Assembly: GCF_028737265.1 (NCBI RefSeq) | Contig: NZ_JAQZAK010000003.1 | Coordinates: forward strand, 124,001 to 188,000 | Direction of reading: 5' to 3' | Length of the DNA stretch: 64,000 nt | Source of the DNA: Actinomycetospora callitridis | Lineage (GTDB): Bacteria > Actinomycetota > Actinomycetes > Mycobacteriales > Pseudonocardiaceae | In this document: piece by piece, positions 54,350 to 63,409 of the stretch | Numbering within the stretch: position 1 is the first letter of the stretch | How the letters are laid out: every line of letters starts with the position of its first letter | The notes under the pieces: generated by a model | Seen by the model: only the letters and a program-made list of their open reading frames with translations | Database searches by the model: none | What the model was told of the DNA's origin: nothing | Made by a program: the position numbers and the translations under genes

Positions 54350-54955
54350 TCAGGACGTCGGTTCCTGGGGCTTCAGCGCGGTCACGTCGTCCGTCAGCTC
54401 CTCCACCGACGCGTACACCGACGTCGCGCCCGCCTCGCGCAGCTCGTCGTTCGAGAAGCCGCCCGTGCGCACGGCCACCGACGGGAGCCCGACGCGCGCG
54501 GCGGCGCGGCAGTCCCACACGGAGTCGCCGACGACCACCGCGGCGTCCGCGCCGACGCGGTCCATGGCGACCTGCAGCAGGTCCGGGGCCGGCTTGGTCT
54601 GCTCGACGTCGCCCGAGCTCACCCAGGCCTCGGGGAGCTCGCCCGCCTCGATCAGCTCGGCGTAGCGCGCCACGTGGTGCGGCTTGCCCGAGCTCGCCAT
54701 GACCAGCCCGAACCCCGCCTCGCGAACGGCCTCGAGCAGCGCGTGCGCGCCCGGGAGCGCGCTGATCTCGTCGAGCATCCCGTCGGCCTGCTCGAGCCAC
54801 GCGGCGCGGATGTCGTCGCCGTGCCCGCGCTCGACGTCGTCGCCCGCCACGGCGCCGACGAGCTGGTCCCCTCCCATCCCGATGTGGCGGTGGATGGCCC
54901 AGACGGGCACCGTGACGTCGTAGCGGCGGAACGCGCGGTACCAGGCGGACGACAC
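54350..54955 (-). pseudogene. HAD phosphatase lacking its N-terminal catalytic motif
   Basis: The remaining 201 codons show the HAD cap and later motifs: WYRAFRRYDVTVPVWAIHRHIGMGGDQLVGAV, motif II-like MASSGKPHH, motif III Lys in QTKPAPDLL and motif IV VGDSVWDC. The first conserved block, DxDGTLxDS with the nucleophile Asp, should stand about 20 residues before WYRAF but is absent in all frames. Directly upstream is the GC-rich terminator of the GMC gene. The frame is open but should lack phosphatase activity. A GTG at 54955 could still yield protein. Confidence 0.7.
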
Positions 54956-54983
54956 CCCACCCGGACGCGGATCGCCCGCTCCG

Positions 54984-55021
54984 CCGGGCCCGCCCCGTCC
55001 GTCGGGGCGGGCCCGGCGGGG
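54984..55021 (-). terminator. GC-rich terminator of the dehydrogenase operon
   Basis: CCGCCGGGCCCGCCCC pairs with GGGGCGGGCCCGGCGG around a short GTCCGT-type loop, immediately after the GMC stop (55024). It separates the operon from the HAD remnant. Confidence 0.8.
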
Positions 55022-55023
55022 GC

Positions 55024-56595
55024 CTACCGCGGGTTCTTGATGAAGTCGGCGCAGCGCTCGCCGATCATCATCGTGGTGATGCACGGGTTCACCGTGATCA
55101 GGTCCGGCATGACCGACCCGTCGGCGACGCGCAGGCCGTCGACGCCCTTCACCCGCAGCTGCGGGTCGACCGGGGCCATGGGGTCGGAGTCCGCGCCCAT
55201 CTTCACCGTGCAGGACGGGTGGTAGACGGTGTTGTGGGTGGTGCGGATGTACTCGAAGAGCTCCTCGTCGGACTCCGCCCCGGTGCCCGGGGCGAGCTCC
55301 TTGCCCACCCAGTCCTTCAGCGCCGGCGCCGCCGCGATCTCCCGGGCCACCCGGATCCCGCGGATCATGACCTCGCGGTCGTGGTCGTGGCTGAAGTAGC
55401 GCGGGTCGACCCTGGGCTTGTCGTGGTAGTCGCGGGTCGAGAGCCGCACCGTGCCCTTGGACTGCGCCCCGGTGACGTTCGGCGTGAGGCAGAACGTGTT
55501 GTCCGAGGTCGGGTAGCCGTAGCGGACGATGTTCATGTCGAACGGCACCGAGCCGTAGTGGAACATCAGGTCGGGCGTGGTCCGGCCCTCGGAGCCCGCG
55601 AAGATCCCGATCTGCCACCACTGCGTCGACACGGTCGGCATCGTCTGCAGGGCCTCCCACTGCACGAGGCCCTCGGGGTGGTCCTGGAGGTTCTCCCCCA
55701 CGCCCGGGGAGTCGACGACGACCTCGATGCCGACGTCGCGCAGGTGCTCGGCCGGGCCGATGCCCGAGAGCATCAGCAGCTTCGGCCCGTCGATGGCCCC
55801 CGACGAGAGGATCACCTCGCGGCGGGCGGTCACGTCGATCGCGTGCCGGGTGTCCGGGGTGCGCAGGCGCGCGCCGGTGGCCCGGGGACGCGGGCCGGAC
55901 GTGTCGAGGTTCAGCTTCTCGGCCCGGTAGCCGGTCATTAGCGTGAGGTTGGGGCGGCCGAGGTTCGGGTGGATGTAGGCCACCGACGCCGACGACCGCG
56001 AGCCGTCGGTCTTCGCGTTGACCTGGAACCAGTTCGCGCCCCGCAGCACCGTGCGCCCGGTGTTGAACGGGGTCGTCGGGAGCCCGACCTGCTCGCACGC
56101 CGCGAGCAGCGCCTCGCCGCAGGGGTCGTGGTCCCCGACGGTGCGGATGGTGACCGGTCCGTCGGTGCCGCGACCGGGGGGCTCGGCCTCCTCCGTGGTG
56201 TCCAGCGCGGTCTCGAGCTTGCGGTAGAAGGGGTAGCACTCCTCGGCGCTCCACCCCGTCGCCCCGCTCGAGGCCCAGTCGTCGAGGTTCTCCTTCGGCG
56301 CCCAGAAGGCGATCGCGGAGTTGTGCGACGAGCAGCCCCCGAGCACCTTCGCGCGGGCGTGGCGCATGTAGGAGTTACCCGACTCCTGCGGCTCGATCGG
56401 GTAGTCCCAGTCGTAGCCGGACTCGAGCAGCTCCATCCAGCGGCTCAGGTCGAGGATCGCGTCGTCGCCGACGTCGGAGGGCCCGGCCTCGATGAGACAG
56501 ACCGACACGTCCGGGTCCTCGGAGAGACGCGAGGCCACCGCGCAGCCGGCGGTGCCCCCGCCGACGACGACGTAGTCGAACTCGTTCTCGGCCAT
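55024..56595 (-). CDS. GMC-family oxidoreductase, choline-dehydrogenase-like
   Basis: A 523-residue flavoprotein oxidising an alcohol to aldehyde. FAD motif VVVGGGTAGCAVASRL near residues 9-24, KVLGGCSSHNSAIAFW, GIGPAEHLRDVGIEVVVDSPGVGENLQDHP, and the catalytic His in NTVYHPSCTVKMG (near 459). An aldehyde dehydrogenase and a permease in the same operon suggest a two-step alcohol-to-acid path (choline to glycine betaine, or another amino-alcohol). The ATG shares one base with the permease stop. Confidence 0.9.
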   Translation of the reverse strand: MAENEFDYVVVGGGTAGCAVASRLSEDPDVSVCLIEAGPSDVGDDAILDLSRWMELLESGYDWDYPIEPQESGNSYMRHARAKVLGGCSSHNSAIAFWAPKENLDDWASSGATGWSAEECYPFYRKLETALDTTEEAEPPGRGTDGPVTIRTVGDHDPCGEALLAACEQVGLPTTPFNTGRTVLRGANWFQVNAKTDGSRSSASVAYIHPNLGRPNLTLMTGYRAEKLNLDTSGPRPRATGARLRTPDTRHAIDVTARREVILSSGAIDGPKLLMLSGIGPAEHLRDVGIEVVVDSPGVGENLQDHPEGLVQWEALQTMPTVSTQWWQIGIFAGSEGRTTPDLMFHYGSVPFDMNIVRYGYPTSDNTFCLTPNVTGAQSKGTVRLSTRDYHDKPRVDPRYFSHDHDREVMIRGIRVAREIAAAPALKDWVGKELAPGTGAESDEELFEYIRTTHNTVYHPSCTVKMGADSDPMAPVDPQLRVKGVDGLRVADGSVMPDLITVNPCITTMMIGERCADFIKNPR

Positions 56596-58151
56596 CACGC
56601 CTCCTGGGTGGGGGTGTCGGTGGGGACGTCCGCGCGCGCGTGCTCGGCCACGACGCCGGTCTTGTGCCGCTGCACGGTCCAGTAGTACGCGAAGCCGGCG
56701 CCGAGGATGATCCCCGGCAGCAGCACCCCACCCCACTGCAGGTACCAGTGGAACGGCTCGCTGGCGTTGTAGACCTCGTTGCGGGGCCAGGCGAGGTTGA
56801 TCGTCATGAACCCGCCCCAGAGCACCGCCAGGATGTTGACCGGGATGCCCCAGCGGCCCAGGGAGAAGGCGCCCTCGCGGGGCTCCCACTCGCCGCGGAG
56901 GCGCTTGATCAGCAGCGGGACCGTCACCAGCAGGTAGGCGGTGTAGATCATGATGATCGCGATCGACGTGACCACCGTGTAGATCTGCGGGCTGAAGGTC
57001 ACCAGGAGCAGGATGATCGCGAGCGCGCCGATCACGACCGAGGAGACGATCGGGGTGCCGAAGCGCGGGCTGATCGTGCACAGCTTCGAGCCGGCGGGCA
57101 GGTTGTTGTCCCGGCTCATCGCGAAGGCCAGCCGGATCGCCGCGGCGTGCACCGCGAGCGCGCAGACGATGACCGCGATGACGACCGCGACGAGGATGAC
57201 CGAACCGCCGAGCGGGCCGAGCACGGCGAGGATGAGGTTCTGGAGACCGCCGAGGCTCGAGAAGGCCGGGTCGCTGAGGTCCGGCGCCGACATGAGCGCG
57301 AACAGCAGGATCAGCCCACCGAGCAGGAACGAGAAGAACAGCGCACGGAGGATCGCCTTCGGGGCGTTCTTCCGGGGCTCGTGCGACTCCTCGGCCAGCG
57401 AGCTCGCGGTGTCGAACCCGTACATGACGTACAGCGAGGCGAACATGGCCACGAGGAAGGCACCGGCGTAGCCGAACGGTCGCCCGCTGGTGTCGACGCC
57501 GCCGGTGTCGAACACGATCTGCGGGCCGCGCACGATGTTGATCGCGAGCAGGATGATCAGCAGCACGGCCGCGATCAGCTCGATGAACACGCCCGCGGAG
57601 TTGATACGCGCCATCAGCTGGGTGCCGAAGGCGTTGATCGCGGTGGTGAAGAGGATGAGGACCGTGGCCAGGACGACGCCGTTGAGGGCCTGCGCCGTCG
57701 TGTCCTCGCCGGTCGGGTCGGGGATGAACTGGAAACCGTCCCAGAGCTCCGGCAGCGTCGCCTGCAGGGCCAGGGCCACCGCCGCGATCGAGACGATCGA
57801 GGCCGTGAGCATCGTCCAGCCGGCCAGCCAGGCGGTGTGCGGGCTGGTCAGGCGCTTGGTCCAGTTGTAGATCGAGCCGGCCACCGGGAAGCGCGCCGCG
57901 AGCTCGCAGAAGCACAGCGCGACCATGAGCTGGCCGACGAAGACCAGCGGCCACGACCACCAGTACGCCGGTCCGCCGGACCCGAGGCCGAAGTAGAAGA
58001 GCTGGAACGTGCCCGTGAGGATCGAGATGTAGCTGATCCCCGCCGCGAACGTGTGGAAGCTGCCGAGGGACCGCACGAGACTCGGCTTGTAGCCGAACTC
58101 GTCGATGTCGGCGGCGTCGGTCCCCGTGGCGTCCTTGTTGTCCGTACTCAC
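56595..58151 (-). CDS. APC-family permease (amino acid/choline type)
   Basis: A 518-residue transporter with about 12 helices. The N-terminal helix 1-2 marker FAAGISYISILTGTFQLFYFGLGSGGPAYWWSW and ELAARFPVAGSIYNWTKRL, then MYGFDTASSLAEESHEPRKNAPKAILRALF, are typical of the yeast HNM1/UGA4-like branch of amino-acid, GABA and choline permeases. It should import the substrate of the neighbouring dehydrogenases. The GTG overlaps the aldehyde dehydrogenase stop by four bases; AAGGGAG lies upstream. Confidence 0.9.
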   Translation of the reverse strand: MSTDNKDATGTDAADIDEFGYKPSLVRSLGSFHTFAAGISYISILTGTFQLFYFGLGSGGPAYWWSWPLVFVGQLMVALCFCELAARFPVAGSIYNWTKRLTSPHTAWLAGWTMLTASIVSIAAVALALQATLPELWDGFQFIPDPTGEDTTAQALNGVVLATVLILFTTAINAFGTQLMARINSAGVFIELIAAVLLIILLAINIVRGPQIVFDTGGVDTSGRPFGYAGAFLVAMFASLYVMYGFDTASSLAEESHEPRKNAPKAILRALFFSFLLGGLILLFALMSAPDLSDPAFSSLGGLQNLILAVLGPLGGSVILVAVVIAVIVCALAVHAAAIRLAFAMSRDNNLPAGSKLCTISPRFGTPIVSSVVIGALAIILLLVTFSPQIYTVVTSIAIIMIYTAYLLVTVPLLIKRLRGEWEPREGAFSLGRWGIPVNILAVLWGGFMTINLAWPRNEVYNASEPFHWYLQWGGVLLPGIILGAGFAYYWTVQRHKTGVVAEHARADVPTDTPTQEA

Positions 58152-59638
58152 GAACCACTCCCTTGGCTGGAAGAGGGGAACCACCCGGTCGGACCCGGCC
58201 GGGTGTTGGTCCAGATGTGCTTGGCCTCCTGGTACTCCGCGAGGCCCTCGCGGCCGAGCTCCCGGCCGAAGCCCGAGTGCCCGAAGCCGCCCCACTCGGC
58301 CGCGGGCACGTACGGCCCGAAGTCGTTGATCCAGATGGTGCCGTGGCGCAGGCGCGCCGCGACCTCCTCACCGTTGCCGTGGTCGGACGAGAAGACCGCG
58401 CCCGCCAGGCCGTAGGAGGTGTCGTTGCCGATGCGGACGGCGTCGTCGAGGTCGGTGAAGGTCTCGACGGTGAGCACCGGGCCGAACGACTCGTCGTGCA
58501 CCACGGACATGTCCTGGGTGCAGCGGTCGAGGATCGTCGGCGGGTAGAAGTAGCCGTTCTGCAGGTCCGGGTCGGTCGGGCGCTCGCCGCCGCAGCGCAG
58601 CACCGCGCCCTCGGCGACCCCGGCCGCGACGTAGGCCTCGACCTTCTCCCGGTGCGCGGCGGAGATCAGCGGGCCGGTCTCGGTGCGGGGGTCGTCCGGC
58701 CCGCCCATGACGATGCGCCGGGCGCGCGCGACGAGGTCGTCGACGATCCGGTCGTGCGCCGACTCCTGGACGACGAGCCGCGCGCCGGCGGAGCACACCT
58801 GACCGGAGTGCAGGAAGATCGCCGTCAGGGCGTTGTCCACCGCGGTCTCGTGGTCGGCGTCGTCGAAGATCACCAGCGGGTTCTTGCCGCCCAGCTCCAG
58901 CGCGACCTTCTTCACCGTGGCCGCCGCCGACTCCATGATCTTCCGCCCGGTCTGCAGGCCGCCGGTGAAGCTCACGAGGTCCACGTCGGGGTGGCTCGAC
59001 AGCGGCGCCCCGGCCGCCGCGCCCGCCCCGAGGACGAGGTTGGCGACGCCGTCGGGAAGGCCGGCCTCGGCGAGCAGCTCCATGAGGATGATCGCGGTGT
59101 GCGGCGTCAGCTCGCTGGGCTTGAGCACGAACGAGCACCCCGCCCCCAGCGCCGGCGCCACCTTCCAGGCGGTCTGCAGGAGCGGGTAGTTCCACGGCGT
59201 GATGAGCCCGCAGACGCCGACGGGCTCGTGGACGACCTTGCTGCGCGCGGCGGGGATGCCGGTGTCGACCAGCCGCCCGTCGTCGGTGGCGGAGATGTGC
59301 CCGAACCACCGGAAGCAGTTCGTGATGTCGTCCATGTCGATCTCGGACTCGACGACCCGCTTGCCGGTGTCGTCGGTCTCGGCCTTCGCGAGCCGTGCCT
59401 TGTCGCGCTGCAGCAGGTCGGCCACCCGTAGCAGGAGTGCGCCGCGCTCCTGCGCCGGCACGGACGACCAGCGCTTGTCGTCGAAGGACCGCCGAGCCGC
59501 GGCGATCGCGAGCTCGGTGTCCTTCGGACCCGCCTCGTCGACCTCGGCCACGAGGGTCCCGTAGGCGGGAGACCGGATCTCCCGTCGTCCCCCGTCGACC
59601 GCCGACACCCACGCTCCGTCGATGAACAGCTGCCCCAC
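58148..59638 (-). CDS. Aldehyde dehydrogenase (betaine-aldehyde type)
   Basis: A 496-residue NAD(P) enzyme with Glu248 (LELGGKNPL) and Cys282 (GQVCSAGARL); PWNYPLLQTAWKVAPAL and FTGGLQTGRKIM bind the cofactor. GQVCSAG is the signature seen in BetB-like and related amino-aldehyde dehydrogenases. First gene of the three-gene operon; GAGGAGG eight bases before the GTG. Substrate cannot be fixed among betaine aldehyde and aminoaldehydes. Confidence 0.9.
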   Translation of the reverse strand: MGQLFIDGAWVSAVDGGRREIRSPAYGTLVAEVDEAGPKDTELAIAAARRSFDDKRWSSVPAQERGALLLRVADLLQRDKARLAKAETDDTGKRVVESEIDMDDITNCFRWFGHISATDDGRLVDTGIPAARSKVVHEPVGVCGLITPWNYPLLQTAWKVAPALGAGCSFVLKPSELTPHTAIILMELLAEAGLPDGVANLVLGAGAAAGAPLSSHPDVDLVSFTGGLQTGRKIMESAAATVKKVALELGGKNPLVIFDDADHETAVDNALTAIFLHSGQVCSAGARLVVQESAHDRIVDDLVARARRIVMGGPDDPRTETGPLISAAHREKVEAYVAAGVAEGAVLRCGGERPTDPDLQNGYFYPPTILDRCTQDMSVVHDESFGPVLTVETFTDLDDAVRIGNDTSYGLAGAVFSSDHGNGEEVAARLRHGTIWINDFGPYVPAAEWGGFGHSGFGRELGREGLAEYQEAKHIWTNTRPGPTGWFPSSSQGSGS

Positions 59639-59756
59639 GTCCGGCGCCTCCTCGGTCCCATCACCCGGTCGGCCCTGTGCGGGCCGTGATGAGTATCGAC
59701 CCTCCCCCACCGTCGGCACCATGTCTTGACACCGACCACACGCGTGGCCACGAGGA
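59639..59756. promoter_or_regulatory. Divergent promoter region with inverted repeat
   Basis: CATCAC near 59659 pairs with GTGATG near 59686, with GGCCC/GGGCC inside, which is a candidate operator for the dehydrogenase operon. A TTGACA is present at 59725-59730 facing the monooxygenase gene, without a good -10. Confidence 0.4.
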
Positions 59757-60908
59757 GTGACGCCGGAGCACGTGTCGCCCGGCGTGGTCGGGGAACACGA
59801 CGGGGTGTCCGGACGCGCGCTGGTGGTCGGGGGTGGCATCGGCGGCCTCGCGACGGCGCTCGCGCTGGGCCGGGCGGGGTGGGAGGTCGAGGTCCGCGAG
59901 CGACGGACACGGCCGTGGGACGGGGGCGCGGGCATCTCGCTCTGGCCGAACGCGCTGCGGGCGCTCGACACCCTGGGGGTGGGCGACGACGTCCGGGCCG
60001 TCGGGCACGCGAACGAGGCCGGCGGGATCCGGGACCGGCGCGGGCGGTGGCTCGCCCGCACCGACAACGCCGCGCTCGCCCGCCGGCACGGCGACGGCAT
60101 CCTCGTGCTCGACCGCGCCGACCTGCTGCGCGTGCTCGCGGAGGCCCTGCCCGCCGGGGTCGTCCGGACCGGTGTGCCCGTGGATGCCCCCGACGCGGGA
60201 CCGGGGGACCTCGTCGTCGGCGCCGACGGGATCTCCTCGTCGACCCGCGCGCTCGTCGACCCCGCCGCACGGTCCCGCTCGACGGGCACCGTCGCCTGGC
60301 GTCTGAGCGCTGCCGTCGACGAGCCGCCGCGGGCCGGCGGCGAGACCTGGGGGGTCGGCGCCTACGCGGGTGTCGCTCCCCACCGCGGCGGCCGTGTGCA
60401 CCTGTGGGCGGTCGTGCCCACGGGCGAGCAGGCCGCGTCGGATCTCGGTGCCCTGCGCCGCCGCCTCGCCGGGTGGCACGCGCCGATCCCGGAGCTCCTG
60501 GACCGCGTCGACCCGGCGACCGCGCTGGTCACCGAGCTGCGCTGGCTCCCGCCGCTGCGGTCGTTCGTCGGGACCGCGCCCGGCGGCGGGCGGGTCGTGC
60601 TGCTCGGCGACGCCGCCCACGCCATGACCCCGAACCTCGGCCAGGGCGCCTGCCTCGCCCTCGAGGACGCCGCGACCCTCGGACCGTGCCTGCGCGACGC
60701 GTCCCTCGACGAGGGACTCGCCCGCTACGACCGCCTCCGCAGGCCCCGGACCGCCCGCCTGACCCGGACCTCGCGGCTCGCGGGCCTCGTCGCCGGGATG
60801 CCCGGTCGCCTGCCGACGGCCCTGCGCGACGGCCTGGGCTGCCTCGCGCCGCCCGCCCTGACGGTGCGGGGGCTCGACGGTGTCCTGGGGTGGCGCCCGC
60901 CGGACTAA
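59757..60908 (+). CDS. FAD-dependent aromatic-type monooxygenase
   Basis: A 383-residue group A flavoprotein hydroxylase. The Rossmann motif is VVGGGIGGLATALALG; the DG motif is VVGADGISSSTR; the GD motif is VLLGDAAHAMTPNLGQGACLALED. Residues 1-16 precede the fold; because the family usually starts two to four residues before the first strand, GTG at 59805 or 59772 (GGAG upstream) may be the real start. Substrate unknown. Stop codon overlaps a convergent methyltransferase. Confidence 0.85.
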   Translation: MTPEHVSPGVVGEHDGVSGRALVVGGGIGGLATALALGRAGWEVEVRERRTRPWDGGAGISLWPNALRALDTLGVGDDVRAVGHANEAGGIRDRRGRWLARTDNAALARRHGDGILVLDRADLLRVLAEALPAGVVRTGVPVDAPDAGPGDLVVGADGISSSTRALVDPAARSRSTGTVAWRLSAAVDEPPRAGGETWGVGAYAGVAPHRGGRVHLWAVVPTGEQAASDLGALRRRLAGWHAPIPELLDRVDPATALVTELRWLPPLRSFVGTAPGGGRVVLLGDAAHAMTPNLGQGACLALEDAATLGPCLRDASLDEGLARYDRLRRPRTARLTRTSRLAGLVAGMPGRLPTALRDGLGCLAPPALTVRGLDGVLGWRPPD

Positions 60909-61429
60909 CGACGGGCGACCAGGCGCGCCTCGCCGTCGCCCTCCTCGTGGTGCAGGACCTCGAGGTGGGAGAAGGCGGCCCGCAGCTCGCCGGGCGGGGC
61001 GCGGAACGGACCGCCGGTGTCGCCGACCTCGGAGAGCACGGTCACGAGGAGCAGGCCGCCCGGGGCGACCAGGTCGGCGAGGGCCGGGTAGAGCGACGGC
61101 GCGCGGAAGCGCTGGCACACGACGACGTCGTAGGGCCCGGCCACCGGCAGCCCGTCGTCGAGGTCGGCCTCGATCCAGTGCACCGGCGTCGCGCCGGCGA
61201 GCTCCCGCCCGGCGGCGAGGCCCACCGGGGAGACGTCGACGGCGTCGACGGTCAGCCCGCGGCGGGCGAGCCAGACCGCCACCGTACCCCGTCCGCACGC
61301 GAGGTCCAGCGCCCGCCCGGAGGTCGGGACGAGGTGTTCGCGGCCGACCAGCGCGCCGGGCGGCGCGGGCTCCCCCGCGCCGAGCCCGCCGAAGCGGGCG
61401 TCCCAGCGCTCCCGGTCCGCCGTGCTCAT
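60905..61429 (-). CDS. Class I SAM-dependent methyltransferase
   Basis: A 174-residue methyltransferase: ERWDARFGG, motif I ALDLACGRGTVAVWLARRG (about 40-58), TVDAVDVSPVGL, EADLDDGLP and YDVVVCQRF. Short members of this group act on small thiols, metalloids or metabolites (TehB/UbiE-like). Twelve bases separate it from the DUF574 gene upstream, so they may share a transcript. Confidence 0.85.
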   Translation of the reverse strand: MSTADRERWDARFGGLGAGEPAPPGALVGREHLVPTSGRALDLACGRGTVAVWLARRGLTVDAVDVSPVGLAAGRELAGATPVHWIEADLDDGLPVAGPYDVVVCQRFRAPSLYPALADLVAPGGLLLVTVLSEVGDTGGPFRAPPGELRAAFSHLEVLHHEEGDGEARLVARR

Positions 61430-61442
61430 GGTCGGGTCGGGA

Positions 61443-62282
61443 TCAGGGCTTGCGGCCCACCACGCCGGCGATGCAGCGCTGGGCGGGCACGATCGGCTTG
61501 AGCGCCGGGCCGTCGGGCCACCACTCGAAGCACCGGACGAGCCCCGGATCGATCAGGTCCAGGCCCGGCAGCATCGCCCGGATCTGCTCGCGGGTGCGGA
61601 AGCGTCCGGTGCCCATGGGGCTGTGGACGAAGACCTCCTCCATCCGGCGCGCGAGCTCGCTGTCCGCGTCCTCGGGGTCGAGGAAGTGGGCGATCGCCAC
61701 GTACGAGCCCGACGGCAGGGCCGCGATGTACTGCTCCATGATCTCCGGGACGGAGAGGCGGTCCTCGTCGTAGTGGTGCAGCGTCCCGGCCTGCAGCAGC
61801 GCGATCGGGCGGTCGAAGTCGAGGTTGCGGGTGACCACCGGGTCGTCGAGGACCTGTCGGGGGTCGGTGAGGTCGCCCGGGGAGAAGGACGTGAGGTCGT
61901 TCTCCTCCAGCAGCGCGCGCCCGTGCGCGACCACCGACGGGTCGTTGTCGACGTAGACGACCCGGGCCTCGGGGTTGAGGCGCTGGGCGACCTGGTGGGT
62001 GTTCTCGGCGGTGGGCAGGCCCGAGCCGCAGTCGAGGAACTGGTCGATGTCCGCTTCCCCGGCGAGGAAGCGGACGGCGCGCACGAGGAACGCGCGGTTG
62101 TCGACGGCCAGCAGCTCGGCCTCGGGCGCCGCCCGGCGCAGGCTCTCGATGACGTCGCGGTCGACCGGGTAGTTGTCCTTCCCGCCGAGCGCATAGTCGT
62201 AGACACGCGCGATGCTCGCCTTGGACGTGTCGACGAGGGCAGGAGCCGACCCCGGACGGGACGAGGAGTGCGCAGCGGTCAT
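61443..62282 (-). CDS. DUF574 (SAM-binding methyltransferase-like) protein
   Basis: A 279-residue actinobacterial family with a methyltransferase fold. The family N-terminus SIARVYDYALGGKDNYPVDR is exact; motif I equivalents are FLDCGSGLPTAENTHQVAQRL and VVYVDNDPSVVAHGRAL. FDRPIALLQAGTLHHY and FLDPEDADSELARRMEEVF follow. Substrate unknown; genes of this family are abundant in streptomycetes and often lie beside XRE-DUF5753 regulators, as here. Confidence 0.9.
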   Translation of the reverse strand: MTAAHSSSRPGSAPALVDTSKASIARVYDYALGGKDNYPVDRDVIESLRRAAPEAELLAVDNRAFLVRAVRFLAGEADIDQFLDCGSGLPTAENTHQVAQRLNPEARVVYVDNDPSVVAHGRALLEENDLTSFSPGDLTDPRQVLDDPVVTRNLDFDRPIALLQAGTLHHYDEDRLSVPEIMEQYIAALPSGSYVAIAHFLDPEDADSELARRMEEVFVHSPMGTGRFRTREQIRAMLPGLDLIDPGLVRCFEWWPDGPALKPIVPAQRCIAGVVGRKP

Positions 62283-62328
62283 GACTTCCCATCGGGCGGT
62301 GCGATCACGGACGGTGGCTCACCCTAGG

Positions 62329-62334
62329 AGCCTA
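62329..62334 (-). promoter_or_regulatory. Candidate -10 element of the DUF574 gene
   Basis: TAGGCT on the minus strand lies about 46 bases before the ATG. No -35 is clear. Confidence 0.35.
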
Positions 62335-62388
62335 ACCTCCGCTGCTCCGGGACGGGTCGAGGAGCGCACGGGCACCCGGGACGCCGTG

Positions 62389-62394
62389 TAATCT
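62389..62394 (+). promoter_or_regulatory. Candidate -10 element of the XRE regulator
   Basis: TAATCT lies 59 bases before the GTG at 62453. A -35 hexamer is not evident. Confidence 0.4.
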
Positions 62395-62452
62395 CTCGGG
62401 CTCGGCGGCATCCGCCGTGACACCCGACGCCGAACCGGGGAGCGCACGAACC

Positions 62453-63328
62453 GTGGCCGGACGGGACCAGACCGAGCCGGAGGGCACCGGGCCCACCGCA
62501 CGCCGGATCATCCTGGGCGCCCAGCTGCGGCGCCTCCGTGAACGGGCCGGGGTCGCCCGCTCCGACGCCGCGTGGTCGATCCGCGGCTCGGACTCCAAGA
62601 TGTCCCGCCTCGAGGCCGGCAAGGTCGGCTTCAAGGAGCGCGACGTCGCCGACCTGCTGACCCTCTACGGGATCACCGACGACGCCGAGCGCGAGCTGCT
62701 GCTCGACACCACGCGCCGCAGCAACGAGCCGGGCTGGTGGCAGCCCTACGGCGACGTCCTCCCCGACTGGTTCGAGGACTACGTGGGCCTGGAGATGAGC
62801 GCCTCGCGCATCCAGACCTACGAGCTCATGTTCGTGCCCGGCCTGCTCCAGACCGAGGACTACGCCCGCGCGGTCATCACGTCGGGCCACCCGGACCGCG
62901 CCACGCCCGACGACGAGCGCCGTCTCGCCGTGCGCATGCGCCGCCAGCAGACCCTCGGGCGCCGCGACGCCCCGACGGTGTGGGCGATCCTCGACGAGTC
63001 GGTGCTGCACCGCCCCATCGGCGGCGCCTCGGCGCTGGTCGCCCAGGTCGAGCACCTGCTCGAGCTGTCGTCGCTGCCCAACGTCGTCGTGCAGGTCCTG
63101 CCGTTCGGCCTGTCCGGGTACGCGGCCGAGAGCACCTTCTCGATCCTGCGCTTCTCCGAACCCGAGCTGCCCGACCTCGTCTACCAGGAGCACCTCACCG
63201 CGGCGGTGTACCTCGACAAGCGGGCCGACGTGGAGTCCTACAGCCGCGTGATGGACCGGGTCGCCGTCGATGCGCTGACCCCGGACGAGACGCGCCAGCA
63301 CCTCTCCAAGATCGTCGCCGAGGGCTGA
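62453..63328 (+). CDS. XRE-type regulator with DUF5753 domain
   Basis: A 291-residue protein: helix-turn-helix (about 18-75: IILGAQLRRLRERAGVARSDAAWSIRGSDSKMSRLEAGKVG) and a C-terminal DUF5753 (Scr1-type) domain with YELMFVPGLLQTEDYARAV, VWAILDESVLHRPIGG and VVVQVLPFGLSGY. These regulators are paired with DUF397 proteins in actinomycetes and affect development or antibiotic output. GTG at 62453 has a GGGGAG site; GTG at 62417 is an alternative without one. Confidence 0.9.
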   Translation: MAGRDQTEPEGTGPTARRIILGAQLRRLRERAGVARSDAAWSIRGSDSKMSRLEAGKVGFKERDVADLLTLYGITDDAERELLLDTTRRSNEPGWWQPYGDVLPDWFEDYVGLEMSASRIQTYELMFVPGLLQTEDYARAVITSGHPDRATPDDERRLAVRMRRQQTLGRRDAPTVWAILDESVLHRPIGGASALVAQVEHLLELSSLPNVVVQVLPFGLSGYAAESTFSILRFSEPELPDLVYQEHLTAAVYLDKRADVESYSRVMDRVAVDALTPDETRQHLSKIVAEG

Positions 63329-63360
63329 CGTCCCGGGCGGGAGACCCGCCCGACGCCGTC

Positions 63361-63370
63361 TGCACGTGCA
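63361..63370. promoter_or_regulatory. Palindrome TGCACGTGCA, first copy
   Basis: A perfect 10-bp palindrome located where the -35 region of the DUF397 promoter would be. Confidence 0.55.
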
Positions 63371-63388
63371 CGTGATCAAAGCGCTTGC

Positions 63389-63394
63389 TACGGT
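63389..63394 (+). promoter_or_regulatory. Candidate -10 element of the DUF397 gene
   Basis: TACGGT lies between the two TGCACGTGCA sites, about 44 bases before the ATG. Confidence 0.4.
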
Positions 63395-63409
63395 GGCTGC
63401 ACTGTCGGA

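Noticed and set aside
54350..56254. Fusion of the HAD remnant with upstream sequence in the same open frame
   Set aside because: The extension runs antisense-frame through the GMC gene and its terminator and has no domain; the GMC frame is the coding one.
62322..62340. Second iron box in the DUF574/XRE gap (AGCCTAACCT)
   Set aside because: Only one half-site matches; the other seven positions do not, and neither neighbour has an iron role.
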